From the NCBI RefSeq assembly GCF_041296385.1, contig NC_091023.1, forward strand, positions 24,057,924 through 24,121,923: 64,000 nucleotides of DNA. The letters run 5' to 3'. Made by a program: the position numbers and the translations under genes. The notes beneath the pieces were generated by a model, which did no database searches, was not told the DNA's origin, and saw only the letters and a list, made by a program, of their open reading frames with translations. Shown here in pieces: positions 43,601 to 56,924 of this stretch (its first letter is position 1; every line of letters starts with the position of its first letter). The DNA comes from Aphelocoma coerulescens. Lineage: Eukaryota; Chordata; Aves; Passeriformes; Corvidae.

Positions 43601-46600
43601 ACAGACTTCCAGGCTACTTTCAGGAGCCGAGGCAACCCTGGCTCATCCTGTGTCCTGGGGATGGCTTTGGGAAGTGCAGGCAGAGCACCCCAGACTCTGC
43701 ACATCCATGGGTGGAGGCACGGAGGTCACTGGGATCTGGAGGCACATTTGGTGCTGGGGGAGGCCATCAGGAATGTGGGACCTGTCCTGCCTTGACACTG
43801 ATTGCTGAGGACACCTGGCTGCACAGCAAAGGCTCTGCACAGTGAAATAATTAAATCAGGACAGGTCAGCTAAGCTAAAGTGTCTGTTTTTGTAATCACA
43901 ACATTATCAAACATATTCCTCAAGTAAACACAGCAACCAGCCCGCATTAGGGCTGCTTTAATCTGCAATAAGTCAGACAAGTCTATTTTGGACAAAACCT
44001 GAACAAGCTGTCTCTGAGCTGTGCCAGACTTCTGTCTCAGGGCTGTGCACTCCCCTTCAGCGCTGTGAGGGACTGGTTTCTGAACTGGGGACAGTAAATG
44101 ACCTAATGCAGCATCATCACAGAAAACCCAAGTGTGCAGGCACTGGGATGTTCCAGGAGACTGGCAATAATCACAAGCAAACATCTGGAATAAAATATCA
44201 AACTCAAAAGGCACTTGAAGTGATGTGTGCATGGAGAACACCATGGGTAATACTGAATGATATTTATCACACTGGACATCTTTGTTTTTCTGTTACTTCT
44301 CCCTTCCTTCAGGTATTTATGGTTCCAGCTGTATCTTTTCTTTATATTTTTGTTTTCAGGCTTTTATTTTTTTGCAGCAAGTTATTTACTCCTCCTTTTG
44401 TGGATTTTAATACATGAAATATCTCTAGAAAAATCATATTCCTGAAAGTCTGGCACAAGAAATTACCCAAATATCATGTAAACAGGAGGAACTTAAAATA
44501 TCCTGAGTCCAGAAATTCCTTCTGAAGCCACTCAGTCTGTTTAAAAACGATGATAGAAGTGGTTACACTGTATGGAGATATAAACACATATAAATTGAAA
44601 GTCTTTCTTTAAGCTGTTTGTTTATTCTAGTTTATAAATTAGTGGTTATGAGCATTTTGTATTTTGAGCTCAGGGTGATATCCAAGGAGGGTTCTCCTCG
44701 CTAAAGGCACTGCAAGGAAAATGCTTTCTCCAGGCTCCCATGAAACCGAGGCCAGTCCCTACCACCTCTGAAAAGTGGGAGCAGAAACCTTGCTAAATCC
44801 AGGGCAAGTTCTGTCAAAACAAAAGGCTGCTTTGCCACCCACTCCTTCTTTTTGTCTCCTGGGGGTTTTATTCAATGCAGGGTTTCCAACACAAATTGGT
44901 TGCCAAGATTTTCCAAAGGAGAAAGAAAGCATTAAAAAACATGCCAAAATAGGCTTTGGGCAAGAATTTTAAGAGGGAAGTGCTTAAAGCCAACAGAAAC
45001 TAATGGAGCTGTGGAGGGCAATTAATTAGTCTGGATTGTGTCTGGATCCCAGATTTATTCAGGGCCTGAACAGAGTCAGATCCTGATTTCTCCCCTTTTG
45101 TTTCTCCTCTCACCCCTGTGTGCCCCGTGCAGGCTCAGAGAGTCTTACTCCAGAGTCTTCCTCTGCTCCTGAGGTTGGGATGCACCTGGTTGGATTGGGA
45201 ACATTGGGATACATTTAATTATAATCTCCTTTGAAGCAAGAGGATTAAAGAATACACAGAGATAGCAGCTTTAAAATACTGCAAATCAATGCTCTGTAGT
45301 GGAGTGATCCCAGTGGGGGCTCCCAGCTTCCTCTCTCTAACAGCATTCCAGGCCTGGATGTTGGTAATTGGCCCTTCCCACACAGCTTTTCCTGGTTGTC
45401 TCTTTGGAGACTCCATGGCTTCTTCTGTACTTCCAGTTTGGATCCCTGCATATACAAAATAAAATTAATTGATTAAACTGCGGGTTCCTCACCCTGGAGA
45501 ATCCACCCCAGCAACACGAGAGGAGCCATTCCTCACATTAAATCCTTCCTGAGGAGAAGAATCCCACAGGTTCTCCTAGAACTCTCCCCAGTCTGATAAA
45601 ATGATCCTGTCTCTGACTCGATTTTGCATTTTAGCCGGGAAAGAGAGCTCCGGATGGGAAAACATCGTTAAATTGCCTTACTTAGAATAATGATAGGGAT
45701 AATGAGGCCTCGCCTCACCTGGAGGAGAATGCCCCACTGCAGAGGTGTCAGACAAGCAGCAGGCAGATCTTGGAGCAATTTTAGGTTATCCACACACAGA
45801 CAGTGACCTTTGAAGACTTTGCCCACCGGGGAGAAGTTATGGAGCTAAGCAAGCAGGGAAAACACCCAAACCTGGAGAATGATTCCCTCTGGAAACAGCT
45901 CATCCATTACTGGCAAAACAGACCCAGCGTGCTTTCAAACATAATTCTGGGCTTGTTCACAGTTTCTAGTGAGGTTAAAATCAGCCTGCCACACGTTAAA
46001 ACAGAGTGTAACACAGATCTCCACCAGGAAAGGATGTGATTGTGCAGGCAGAATTGAACCTGCTTTGAAGGTGATCAAATTGGCTGAAGCACAGGGTGGT
46101 GGGACAAGATTTTACATAACCTTCTGGCCAGGGCTAAGATCTGGGGTAAAACCTGGAAGATCAAAAAGGGGTTGTGCACAGAGGGTTTTCCTACAAATCT
46201 GTGAGGGATCCCCCTGGCCTCGCCATCTCTCTTCTGGTTTGGGTGCACAAATAGCAATTTTTGTGTGTCTTGGTAAGGATTTCTGCCATAAAGCCAAGGA
46301 CAAATGCTTGTTAGCAGATGAGCTGAAGGGAGGGAAAAGCTCCTAGGAGGGAAATCCCACTGAGTAAGGCTGTCTCGCCAAACTTCCTCCACTGACAGCG
46401 CAGACATCTGCATTTGAGCTGATCACTGAAATTAATGACTACTAAGTGCTGCAACTTACAATTCCTTGACCTATTTTAAGTGTCTGGTTTAGGCTGACTG
46501 AACTGATCCTGCAAAAATATGTTTCTTCCTGTCATCTCCAAAGGTGCTGATAACAGAACATGCTGTGATACAGCACATGCCGGAGCTTTACAGCCTTGAT

Positions 46601-48424
46601 ACAACACTCACCAGCCACAGACAGCTCAAGGTCAGGATTTTCCCAGAATATCTGTAAATTTCTCTAATTTCCTTGGTTTTAATGTACGTGTTCCTCGCTG
46701 ATGTGCATTTACAGCCTGCATCTGGGTGCTACAGATCATTTTGCTCCCATAAAAGTCTAATCTGCCCAAATATTGTTGTGCATGTTAAATGCAAAAAAAA
46801 GGTTTTGAAGAAGATGTGCAGAATATTTCTGCCGTTAAAAAATGGTGAGACCTGCAAAAGGATGTAAGAGGTGTAAGAACTAGCAGCAAAATATTTGTGT
46901 TAAAGAAGATTTGGGATGTTCTAGAGAGGAGAAAACAAAATAATTCCAAGCATGAAATAGCAGAGACATGCGGAGTTCTCACAAATATCTCCACAGATAT
47001 ACAGACTGTGGAGATGGGAAAAGCTGAGGTAGAGAGAGACCTGAGAGTGAGCAGAAGTAGAAATGTAAGTGGGATTTCTGTTCTTAGCTGTCATCAAATC
47101 CGGGCAACGTGTCTGGGCAAAGGAGCAGCAGGCAAAGAGCTGAAGCTGCAGGAGCTGGCTCAGCCAAACAAGGAGGAAGGATAAACACAAGAAACAACCA
47201 GAGATGGAACAAATCAGACTCAAGTAGGATTTCTAGGACAAAAAAAAAAAATTAGAAAATTGTGAATATTTGTAATTTTTCTTTATTTTTTAATGTGCAT
47301 TTTGAATTTGAGGGTATAATTTCTGGATGAGATGTTGAACATGTCCTTTCCTTAGTGGGGTGCTCTGTTTCCCTCTGATGCTGGGTTATAGATCTGAGGA
47401 GTTGGTGACAGACGTGATCCCAGCACAGAGAACTTCTTCCTTTCTCAGGGAGAGCTTCTTCCCTTCTCTCATGAAGCAGCATTTCTTAATTTCCCCTCCC
47501 TGCTCACAGAGAACTCAGATGAGTCACGATTATGCAAAGATACAGCCCTTGCTGCTTGCAACTTTTATTTGTACACCAGGCATCATTTGAACTTTATTGC
47601 TGCCATTTCCTTTCTGTCTCTAATACCAGGCCTGCCCACAAACCCCCCGGAATCCTTTAAAAACACACAGTTCATTAGTTCTGTTTTGAAAAGCATTGTA
47701 AACACCAAAAATACATCTCAGATGGGGATGTCTGGAATTGATAATGAAATTATGGCTCGTTCTGGGGCAGAGGCACCATAAAACAGATATTAATGTGGAA
47801 CTCGAGCCCTTGGATGCTGCAATATGAAGAAAACTCTCAGATAAAGTGCCATTAATGGCGTTAATGTCTGGCTTCCATTTTAATTTCTCTGTAGAAGATC
47901 CTCAGAGCACTTCTGTTTATCCCACATTAGGACGTTCCACAGTATTGTTTAACCCACATTAGGATGTTCTTCCCTCTTTTCAGCTTTGAAAGCCCTGCAG
48001 TTTGGATCGGATTACAACCCCAGAAGAGTGGTACCACCCTGGTGGAACAGCAGGAATTCATTTCTACCCCTTGCTGCATATTTTTCTAAAGGTTCCTCCT
48101 CACTGCTGTGTGTTTGATGCATATGCTCCTGGCTCGGGGTACAAGGGAGGTACAGAACTAATTCAGGCCCTGCTGAGTGAACAAACCAGGAGGGAATTCA
48201 CTCATTACCTGAACACGTCATTTCCAAGCTGCTGCTGCTTCACCTGTACAAAATGCAGGCTTTGTGCTTTGTCATTTGGAGAACGAGTCTGAGACAAAAT
48301 TAGCTTTAATTGCACTTGCTGCTAGTGAGGATTGTACTTTCTAATGTTGCTGGAGAAGTAGGAAAAGATTGGTAATGTGGCCAAGGTGAAATTTATTTTT
48401 AGATATGTACGAGTTACAGAAATA

Positions 48425-48427
<3 letters not shown>
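43601..48427. other. Intergenic, no gene recognised
   Basis: About 4.8 kb with only short unsupported open frames. A 24-bp imperfect direct repeat lies at 47914-47969. The stretch 46897-47068 is open and ends in a donor-like AAATGTAAGT, but I recognise no protein family in it. Confidence 0.5.
47914..47969. repeat. 24-bp imperfect direct repeat, 32-bp spacing
   Basis: TGTTTATCCCACATTAGG plus ACGTTC at 47914-47937 recurs at 47946-47969 with two substitutions. It is a small local duplication of unknown cause. Confidence 0.85.

Positions 48428-48480
<53 letters not shown>
48428..48480. repeat. Pure AT dinucleotide microsatellite
   Basis: About 53 uninterrupted bases of alternating T and A, with no interruption. 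An Ile-Tyr repeat frame crosses it only because of the unit. Confidence 0.98.
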
Positions 48481-48483
<3 letters not shown>

Positions 48484-50241
48484 TGCACACTTGTGTCTCT
48501 TTACCTCTTCAGGTGTCTGTACTAATGGGTTTTTAGGGCATGAAGTATTTATAATGAAATTTAACAAAGAGATGGAGATAGTGGAGAGCTTAAATTCCTG
48601 CCACTTTTGTAAAAGCCAGAAGAGGAGAGGGAGGATTTTAGTGCTGGCAGTGATAATAAAGATAAGTTCACCTTTTATTGGAGACCAGAGAATCCAGATG
48701 AGTGCAACCCTGGGGTACTGCTGCAGGCCTTGGGCTGTGCTCCAGGAGAATTCCCCCTCAGGAATGGTGGGACAGAGAATGTGACCCAGAGTGACCCTGG
48801 TTTACTGAGGAATTTCTTTAAATTCAAGTATTAAAGCGACTTTAAAGTTCTACACCCTTTATTGTGTTTGGCTGCTTTCTGCCTTGAAACAAGCTTCAGC
48901 AAACTGGTTAAATTAATACAATTTCAGTACTAAAATGGTGTCCAAAACCTGGCAGGGGCACTCTGGAGGCTGCTGGTTGCTTTTCCATACACTTTTACAG
49001 TGGAGTGTGTCTATATTTCAGTGAGATGTGTTTAATGCTCCTTTTCACATCAGCACATTCACATCTACTCACCTGTGGGCTGCCACAGAAAGCAGTGGCT
49101 GATCTCTATCCACGTTATTAAGTGCTATATTCCCAAATATTTTTTTCCCAGTAGATCAATGTGTCTTACAACAGTCTCACATCAGCCCAACTGGACGTGT
49201 CTGGCTTTGTGGGATGAGCAGTCCATGAGCCTGGACTCTCATTAACCTCCCTGGAATACCCAAATTTTCCAGCAGAGTCTTGGCAAATGGGGGAAACAAT
49301 TCTCCCTGTTGGATCCTTTAGTTATTATCTCGCTGTGTGCATGGAGTAATTAACTGTAAGGCACGGTCCAAAGAAATAAATTTCACCGGGCTTTTTGGAA
49401 AATCTCTCATTAGAAAAATGAGTTTGGTTGTCTCAGCTCACGTGGCATCGATCAAGGCTCTGCTTAGTGAAATAAGTACAACTTGGGGAAAGTTGGGATC
49501 AATCTCTGCCCAGAAGAGACAAATGAGGAGGCAGCAGGGAGAGCCACTGCGAGCACATTTAAGTAATAAGACCCAGCAGGACCTGCCATTGTTAGGGCAG
49601 ACGCCCTGAAGTGTCTTAATGTGATTATAATGGGGCTTCCTGAAAGAAACCAATTATAACTATCTTAGATAAAACATTATTATCAATATTCTGCGGGTTG
49701 AACCGCAAGCCAAACAATTAAAATTTTATTTTTCAACTTCTAGGCACAGTTTTGAAAAGCATTTCCAAAGACACTTTGCCAAAAGCACCATTTTTCTGAG
49801 TGGTGCTAGTGAAAAGTAGATCTGGCTCCTGGGCTTAGCACAGGCACAGAGGTCAACACAACCCAGATTTAATTCCCAAAGACATTGTTAAAAGTTTATA
49901 TGTAAATTCTTTTTTGCTCGGTTAGTTGGCTAACAAATTGAATGTTCCTTCCTGATAGCTTAAAAAGAGATTGAATGTATTTTAAAGGATATTCAGAGCT
50001 TGTTTTCGAGATGCAAAACCGTTATTTGAATATATTAATTTTGTTTGTGAAGGTGCACTTGTGTTCTCTTCTGTAGTGCCAGTGAGGGGGAAAATTAAGA
50101 AAGGCTGTGCATCATTTTCATTTAATGAAGACTTATCTCATGTAGAAATCTGATTTATTATATCTGAGGGTACAGCAGGTTCTTCCCTTGCTACAGACAT
50201 TGTTTGACCTCCTTGTTAGAGACTTTGGAGGGGCAAAATGC
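48481..50241. other. Intergenic, possible conserved non-coding block at 49.32-49.74 kb
   Basis: No exon is supportable. The part at about 49,320-49,740 is repeat-free and rich in ATTA, TAATTA and TTATAA words, suggesting but not proving a regulatory element. Confidence 0.4.
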
Positions 50242-50698
50242 AACCTCAGCAGGTCTGCAGGTGACACAGCACTGGGAGGAGTGGGGGCTATCCAGCAGGG
50301 CCTGGAAACGCTGGAGAAACCAACTGGAACCCCGTGAAGCCCATCAAAGGCCCAGTGCTGGTCTCCCCAGTACAAGACAAGGACACACTGGAGCAGTTCC
50401 AGCAAAGGGCCATGCAGAGGGTTCAGAGATTGGAGCAAGAGGCTGAGTGAGCTGGGATGGTCCAGCAGCTCTTCTCAGCAGTGCCCAGTGATGGCCAAGA
50501 GCCACCAAGCACAAGGTGAAATATGAAGTTGTGTTTCGGCCCAAGAGAAGGGGGTCAAGCCCAGGATCAGCTTGCCCAGCGAGGTGGTGGAGTCTCCATC
50601 CTTGGAGATTTTCAAAGCCCAGCTCTTGCTCCAGCAGGGATTGGGCTGGATAACCCCCAGAGGTGCCTCCAACATCAACTCCTCTGGGACTCTGATGC
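50242..50698 (+). mobile_element. CR1 LINE 3' fragment, sense, with internal deletions
   Basis: GTCTGCAGGTGACACAGCAC and TGGGAGGAGTGG begin the match. Next come GGGCCTGGAAACGCTGGAG, CTCCCCAGTACAAGACAAGG, GAGCAGTTCCAGCAAAGGGCC and GGCTGAGTGAGCTGGG. After these are CTTGCCCAGCGAGGTGG, TGGAGTCTCCATCCTTGG and GGATAACCCCCAGAGGTGCC. These are CR1 3' landmarks in order on +, with several expected intervals missing. The terminal octamers are degraded. Confidence 0.9.
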
Positions 50699-52168
50699 AT
50701 CAAAGAAAATGAAACCCCTGAGTGACCTCATTTTCGCAGGAGTGACTGGAAAAATATTTTGTGTGAAATGTGCCCCTTGTTTTCCTCATGTCTGATGGCT
50801 TTGCACTCAGTATTTGCAATGAAACTGCAGCCTGTGACTTACTGAGCCTTCTGTTTCCACTTGTAGTTTGTGTAGCTCTGCCTTTTTCTCCCTTCGAGGT
50901 TAATTTGGCCTATTTAAGATCTTGTCTATTTTGCAATACTTTTTTTATCTCTGTTGCTGAACAGATCATATATTCTTAAAAGAATAACAAAGCCAGGAAT
51001 TCAATATCCACAAGCTTTATTCTGGTAATTTTGTTTAAACTTTATATTAAAACCTGTCATAAAAGCTTTAAAAATGCATCTGTGAATCATTTTTCGTTGA
51101 ATATTTACTCTATGTGTTTATACATTTAAACATCTTTTCATTAAAGGAACTCAGGATGACTAAACTTGCTGGATCATTTTTTATTAATAAATTTTTAAAG
51201 CTTACATTCCACAAAATTGCTGGGAGCCTTAACTCCTCCATCACCACCAACAGGGAACAGCTGAGCATTCATTTTCACAGCCTGAGCAGATAAATTCAAT
51301 CCACACCTGGTATTTCAGGTATAAATATCTGCCCAAGGATGTTCTTGAAGTTGGCAGGTTCACAGCAGCAAAATGAAGCTGACACGAGTTCCAAATGACC
51401 CATGATTTAAAATTTGGAGGAAATAATAAGACAACTTATTTGCAGAGCCCATGCAGGCTGCTGGTGAGGTTTTTCACAGCAGGTTACTTATCAGCCTAAT
51501 AGAAATGCTGACATGCACAACCTTAACTCCTGGATCACCCAGGCACGGCTCGAATCCAATTGATTTGTGGTTGTTTCCTTGGATGAAGACATAAAGTGGA
51601 TGTGCTTTCCAAAATATGCTCAGTTCTTCTTTAGGACAAAGAGGCTGTCCCGGAGGTACCTGTGATTACAGGATTCAAAGGGATCTTTATGATTTTTTGG
51701 TGCCTGGTAAATGACAGTGTGTCATATTTTACCCCAGCTGAACCGCAGCCCTGTGAATAATGACACAATTTTCAGCTGGTAATACCCTGCCCTGACCTCT
51801 CAGCAAAAAGATATTCCCAAATTTAAGCACTTTTTAAGTTCACAACGTAGTAGCAGCACTTTTTTTTTAACGAACTCCATCAGATAATTACGTTGTCTTG
51901 CGATTTTCTATTATCAAAATTAACAGATAACATTTGCAGCACTGGCTATGTCGCACTGCATTTTCTCCTCAAGTTCTTGTTTCCTAAGCTGTAAAAAATA
52001 GTAAGAGATATTAAATTTCTTCTGTTTTATTCAACCTCATTGTGCTGAAAAAAACAATCTGTCCTATTGCAGAGTGAAAACAGAAGAGTAAATCTAACAG
52101 CAACTTCATTTGAATGTGCAGGGTTTGTTGTGGCTAAGATTTGTTCATCAGTGTCTGGCTGGGTGGGG
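50699..52168. other. Intergenic, no gene recognised
   Basis: AT-rich unique-looking sequence with no supportable exon or element. Confidence 0.55.
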
Positions 52169-52324
52169 CTTGGAGCAGCCTGGGATAGTGGAAGGTTCCC
52201 TGCCCATGGAAAGGGTTGGAGCAAGGTGATCTTTATGGTCCCTTCCAGCCCAAGCCATTCCGTGATTCCCTGGATGTGAGCAGAATTTTGGTGATGCTCT
52301 GTCAGCCTTAGCTTCGTTCAAGCT
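52169..52324 (+). mobile_element. Tandem unit 1: CR1 3' tail plus unique flank
   Basis: Starts CTTGGAGCAGCCTGGGATAG and runs through GGTTCCCTGCCCATGG, AAGGGTTGGAGCAAGG and TGGTCCCTTCCAGCCC to the CR1 terminus near 52268. It then takes in non-CR1 flank ending GTTCAAGCT. The whole 156-bp block recurs immediately afterwards. Confidence 0.9.
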
Positions 52325-52489
52325 CTTGGAGCAACCTGGGATAGTGGAAGGTTCCCTGCCCATGGAAAGGGTTGGAGCAAGGTGATCTTTAAGGTTCCTT
52401 TCCAACCCAAACCATTCTGGGAGTCCATGATTTCATGGATGTAAGTACAATTCTGGTGATGCTCTGTCGGTCTTGGCTTCATTCAAGCT
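52325..52489 (+). mobile_element. Tandem unit 2: duplicate of CR1 tail plus flank
   Basis: Repeats the preceding block from CTTGGAGCAACCTGGG to ATTCAAGCT. It has scattered substitutions and about 9 extra bases near the CR1 terminus (GGGAGTCCATGATTTCATGG region). Since the non-CR1 flank is duplicated as well, this is a tandem duplication and not two insertions. Confidence 0.9.
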
Positions 52490-55400
52490 CTGTTTCACCT
52501 AGGCAGCTCTTTCTATCCTGGAGAAGAGTGGTAGCTCTACATTATTCCGATTATCCAGAGAGATTTTGGCTGCAGGATGTGGCCCCTCAGATACTTTTTA
52601 GCAGATAATCTTCAAATAAAGGTTTTTAAATCTATCTTTTAAGTAGGAGCTCCTCCACCTTTCTTAACCTGAGCGGTCCTAACCAGCAACTGATCCTGCA
52701 CCACAGGATTCCTCTTCCCCACCCAGGAAGGCTGGGATGGGGAATTGTCAGCAAGACCAGAGGGATTTCTCATGGCAGACAGCCCCTCACAAGCTGCTGG
52801 TGCTGACTTTTGGGCCAAGGCCTAACAGGATCTATAATTCCAAGATTTGGAAAACACTGGATGCAGGAATTGGTATGGAAACACGAGCTTGGCAGGAAGG
52901 GTCTTGTCAGGAATTCGGACTCATGGTGGGTATTTACTACCCAGGTAGCAAAGTCTTGCTCCTGCATTGGGTTAATGCTGTCATTTAGGGTTTCCCAAAT
53001 TAAATGCATGATTTGAAGCCAAGAGATATTTTATAGGCAGCGTTGCTTTCTATAGCAAAGATAGATTTTATAGTCGGTGTTACTTGCTGTAGCAAACATT
53101 TATGGGAGTCTGAAACTTGATACACAAATATTTGAACATTTTCCCACATCCGTATGGTGAATCACTTATATAAATACATTCTGCAGCCTTAGCAAGTAAG
53201 GATCCGTTTCAGTAAATCTCCCTTTTAGAAAATCTCTGTCATTCTCTAATCAGCTTTCTCTTTTTAGTTTCCATCCATATGTACATTGGGAAGTGCAGTC
53301 AATAACGAGTTCAGGAATGTAACTCGAAAATTAGTTTCCAAAATAATTTAAAAATATTCTTCATCAAAACCATACCAGAATCATAATCAATTTGTCTGGT
53401 GGACTTTTTTCATTAAACTGATTTTTATTTGTAAATTACATTCTTGTTTGCTTCCCCTTTGAAAAGGCTTGAAATGAGATGCTTAAGGGCAATCAATAAT
53501 TTAAAGCCACAAAAAAAAAAAAATTCTTCCACTCATCACTTTTCTAGGAATAAGGTTATTAATTTCGGTTTTATTTTATTTTATTTTTGCGAGTGAAGGT
53601 TGTTAAAACTGACGGGTCTGGACTGACTGCAGCTCAGAGATGCTTCTGCTTGACAAGATCTGTGCTGAGGAGAGGAATCACATTTCAAGTGTTTGGGGAT
53701 CAAAGGGAGAGAAGGCAATCACGTAAGCTCCAAATTGGATTGCTCTGGCATATTTTATTTATGTAAACATTGCTCAAGGAATCGAATCACTGGCATTGAA
53801 ATACCTGACTCAAAGGGCTACCTTGTGGAAATAACAGCAGATTACAGGGTTGGCAAAGGATGAAACTCTACACCTGCTCATTTGGTGTCAGTGAGGGAAG
53901 GGAAGGAGTCTGAAAAGCAGTTCTCCAAAGAGAGAAGTCATCAGTCGAAAGAAATGCACCTCTCAATTACCACGATCGGGTATGATTTGTTCTGGGAGAG
54001 TGCAGAGGTTTGCTATGATCCCCTTGTCAAAGAATCACAATCTATCCCAGCCTCTGCACTTCCAGAGCTCCTGGGTGAGGAGGTGAAGGGATCCAGGCTC
54101 TAATTTAGAGCTTGTGGAAAAGGCAGCAAATAGCAGTGGATCTGATTGAACAGACTGGCAGCTGGGGCTGGGAGAGGCTGCTTTAGTCCGTAGCAACTTT
54201 ACAGCACAGGCCATCTGATGGTGCCAAACCCATCTGCCACCAGCGTGGAATTCCTGCCATGTGCCTACAGAATCTCATCCCAAATCAATGGGAATCATCA
54301 CAATCAGCCTAAAAATTACAAACTGGGGTTGTCTCCTTTAATGATAAACTCAAAACCCTGCAAGAAGTGATGCGTTTTCCTGCCCTTGAGGGCAACTTTT
54401 CCCACAGCACTGCTTTTTTGGGACCCTGGGGGCACAGGTTACCCCAAAGTTCTCTGTGTTGAGTGATGGGACAGTGTCAGAGAAGCCCTGATCTCGTGAT
54501 CATCTCAGTTCCTACAGCATTCAATTTTGGGGCTTTTTGTTTCTGTTTGCTGCAGTGATGCTGAGTATCATGGATAACACCTGATTATAGCAACTATCAG
54601 TGCCCTGCTCCAGAGGAACACAAGGAAATAGTCTCATTTTGCTGTTGTAACTTAGCAATAGCACAATTTGTGTCTGCATTGATAGCAGATTTATCTTTTC
54701 AGCAGAGACAAAATACCTCTGTGCTAGGTGCAGCCAACACCTTCACTTAGTCCATGAATTTCCTTCTTTGATCTCAGATGCTTCTTGGATTAAAGACTGG
54801 AAGATTTTTGGTGATGGACAATTCACTACTTACATTGTTATCAGAAAGCCCTGTGCAGCTTGGTACTATTTCAAAAACTACCTGGGGCAGGGGGGAAGCA
54901 GATCTCAGTGCCCCAGATGTGTGTGCCACAAAATCAGGCTTCCCAGTAACTGTCTGTATCCCTCAGTACGTCACAAATTGTTCATTGGCGTCTGTAGGAC
55001 CCCTTTGCCAGTTAAAGATTTTCTGATCTGTTGCAAGACTGGGTATCTTCAACAGATTTGTTTTTCTTCAGGATGGTCCCTCTGAAAATTTGGATCTTGC
55101 TTAGATAAGATAATTTATCTATTTCCCTTTTTGTTGGTCTTGGCCTGTGGTACAACAAATAGCTGGTGGGGACAGGACAAACAAGGTCCCATGTGATGGG
55201 ATTCCTCTTTTTTCCCTTTTTCTGTCTACCCCACAAACAGGAAAAGCACTGAATATGTACTAAAATGTTTCTAAGGGTGGGTTGGGGCAATATTTCAGTA
55301 TTTAGTCCATGCCATTGGGGCAGGGGCGGGAGGAAGCCTCTCCCTGTGCAGGGTGACAGCGCCAGGCAGGCGGTGGCAGGATGGTGTCACAGATTAGGCT

Positions 55401-56924
55401 CTGGCTCTGACCCCTCCTGACCGTGCTGTGATCTGCTGAGGAATTTTCCCCTGGAATCTAAGCACCAATTTGTTTGAAAATCCATCACTGTCACCAAGGA
55501 ATTGCAAAGCAGGAGCAGCCACCATTAACGCTGACCCTACAGTATTTTGTTCTTGCTGCTGGTGGAGGCAGATGTCTCACACACAGAGCACACATCAGCT
55601 GGCAAACAACAGCCTCCAGTTCAGAAATCCCTCCTTAAAATCCCTGTAGCAGTTCCCAATTTTTATGTTTGGCTTGATTGAACAATTTAATGTATTCATA
55701 GAGAATGAGCGAGCAGCAGGTTGGGCAGTCATTGGCCTGCACAACAGAAATATCGGAATTAATTTCTCAAATTAAAAAAAAAAAAAAGAAGAAGAAACAA
55801 GATAATAACAGGTTCTTTATTCTGCTTTGTTTGATTTACAAATATTTGGGGTAAGGGACTGTATCTCAGGTGTAAATGCCGTGGTTTAACTCCTGGAGAA
55901 ACTTCCCAGTGCGACAGCACGGCGTCTCCCAGGGGACCACGGTGCCAAAGGAGAATCCAACACTACTTTGAATCGATGGCTTGGAGCTTCTCCTGTCATA
56001 ATCACAGGCAAGGAGCACAACCATTGTTTTTGTCAACAACAAGGCCTTTTATTTCTCAAGAGACTTCCGGGCTATTTTTGCAGATTTGAGTTTCTGATAG
56101 TTCAAACAATGTTTTGATAAACACCAAGGAGGAGTTTTCCAGAGGAGAGCAGCACCAGGCTGGTTCTTCCATGGGCTGGTTTCCACTTCCAAAACCCAAC
56201 CTGCCTTTCCCACATTCCTGATGGCCACTGATGTTTAAGAAGAGCTTCAAAACACCTGCTTAAAATTACATCTGGGAGCTTTGCGTGAGAATAAAAGGAC
56301 ACTGATAGGTGCCACTGTAAAATGAAAAATGCTCATTTTAATGTCTCAAGAACCAGATGAAGGCCTCATACTTGTTTTAGGACATTCTTTTATCAATTAC
56401 TCCTTCACCTTCACACCCAAATTTAACTTAATTTAACCTAAATATTCTAGCTGAACCTCAGAAAGTGCTTCTGGATATGTGCAACTTCTCTGCACTTTAA
56501 GTATCTTTATTGCCATCAGTAATGCAGCCTCAGGTATTTAAACTCTGCAGGAGTAAATTTGGACAGTCAGCAACATCAATATATTGACTAACAGTTATAT
56601 TTTAATAACACTGGATGCATTAATATTGTCTTTAGTGATAACAATGTGGCCAAAAATAACATTTTCATTCCTTGCATGCAGCTTGGGAGTGTTTATGTAA
56701 CACCACTGTCTTTCCTGATCTTTTTTCAAAGCCAAGACTGCGAAATCCTAATTACAGACCTGGGGAGGGCAGAAGAGGGTTTTCTAATTCCAAGGCAACA
56801 CCTGCAAAATTAATTTCACACCCTAAAATATTCTTTCTTTCAACAACATGGATATTTACCATTGATTGCAAGAAATTTATATAAAACTGAAGTGTGATAA
56901 TCATATTCAGACAAGTTGTAGCTG
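52490..56924. other. Intergenic, no gene recognised
   Basis: About 4.4 kb without a supportable exon. An imperfect tandem repeat of about 36 bp lies at 53025-53096. Overlapping open frames at 54768-55085 look notable, but match no family I know. Confidence 0.5.
53025..53096. repeat. Imperfect tandem repeat, about 36-bp unit
   Basis: GATATTTTATAGGC and GTTGCTTTCTATAGCAAA at 53025-53059 recur as GATAGATTTTATAG and GTTACTTGCTGTAGCAAAC at 53060-53096. The two copies are well diverged, so this is an old local duplication. Confidence 0.65.

Noticed and set aside
54768..55085. Two overlapping open frames (105 and 82 codons) with Cys-rich or hydrophobic content
   Set aside because: I considered a retroviral or gene fragment but recognise no motif, and both frames being open argues against selection on either.
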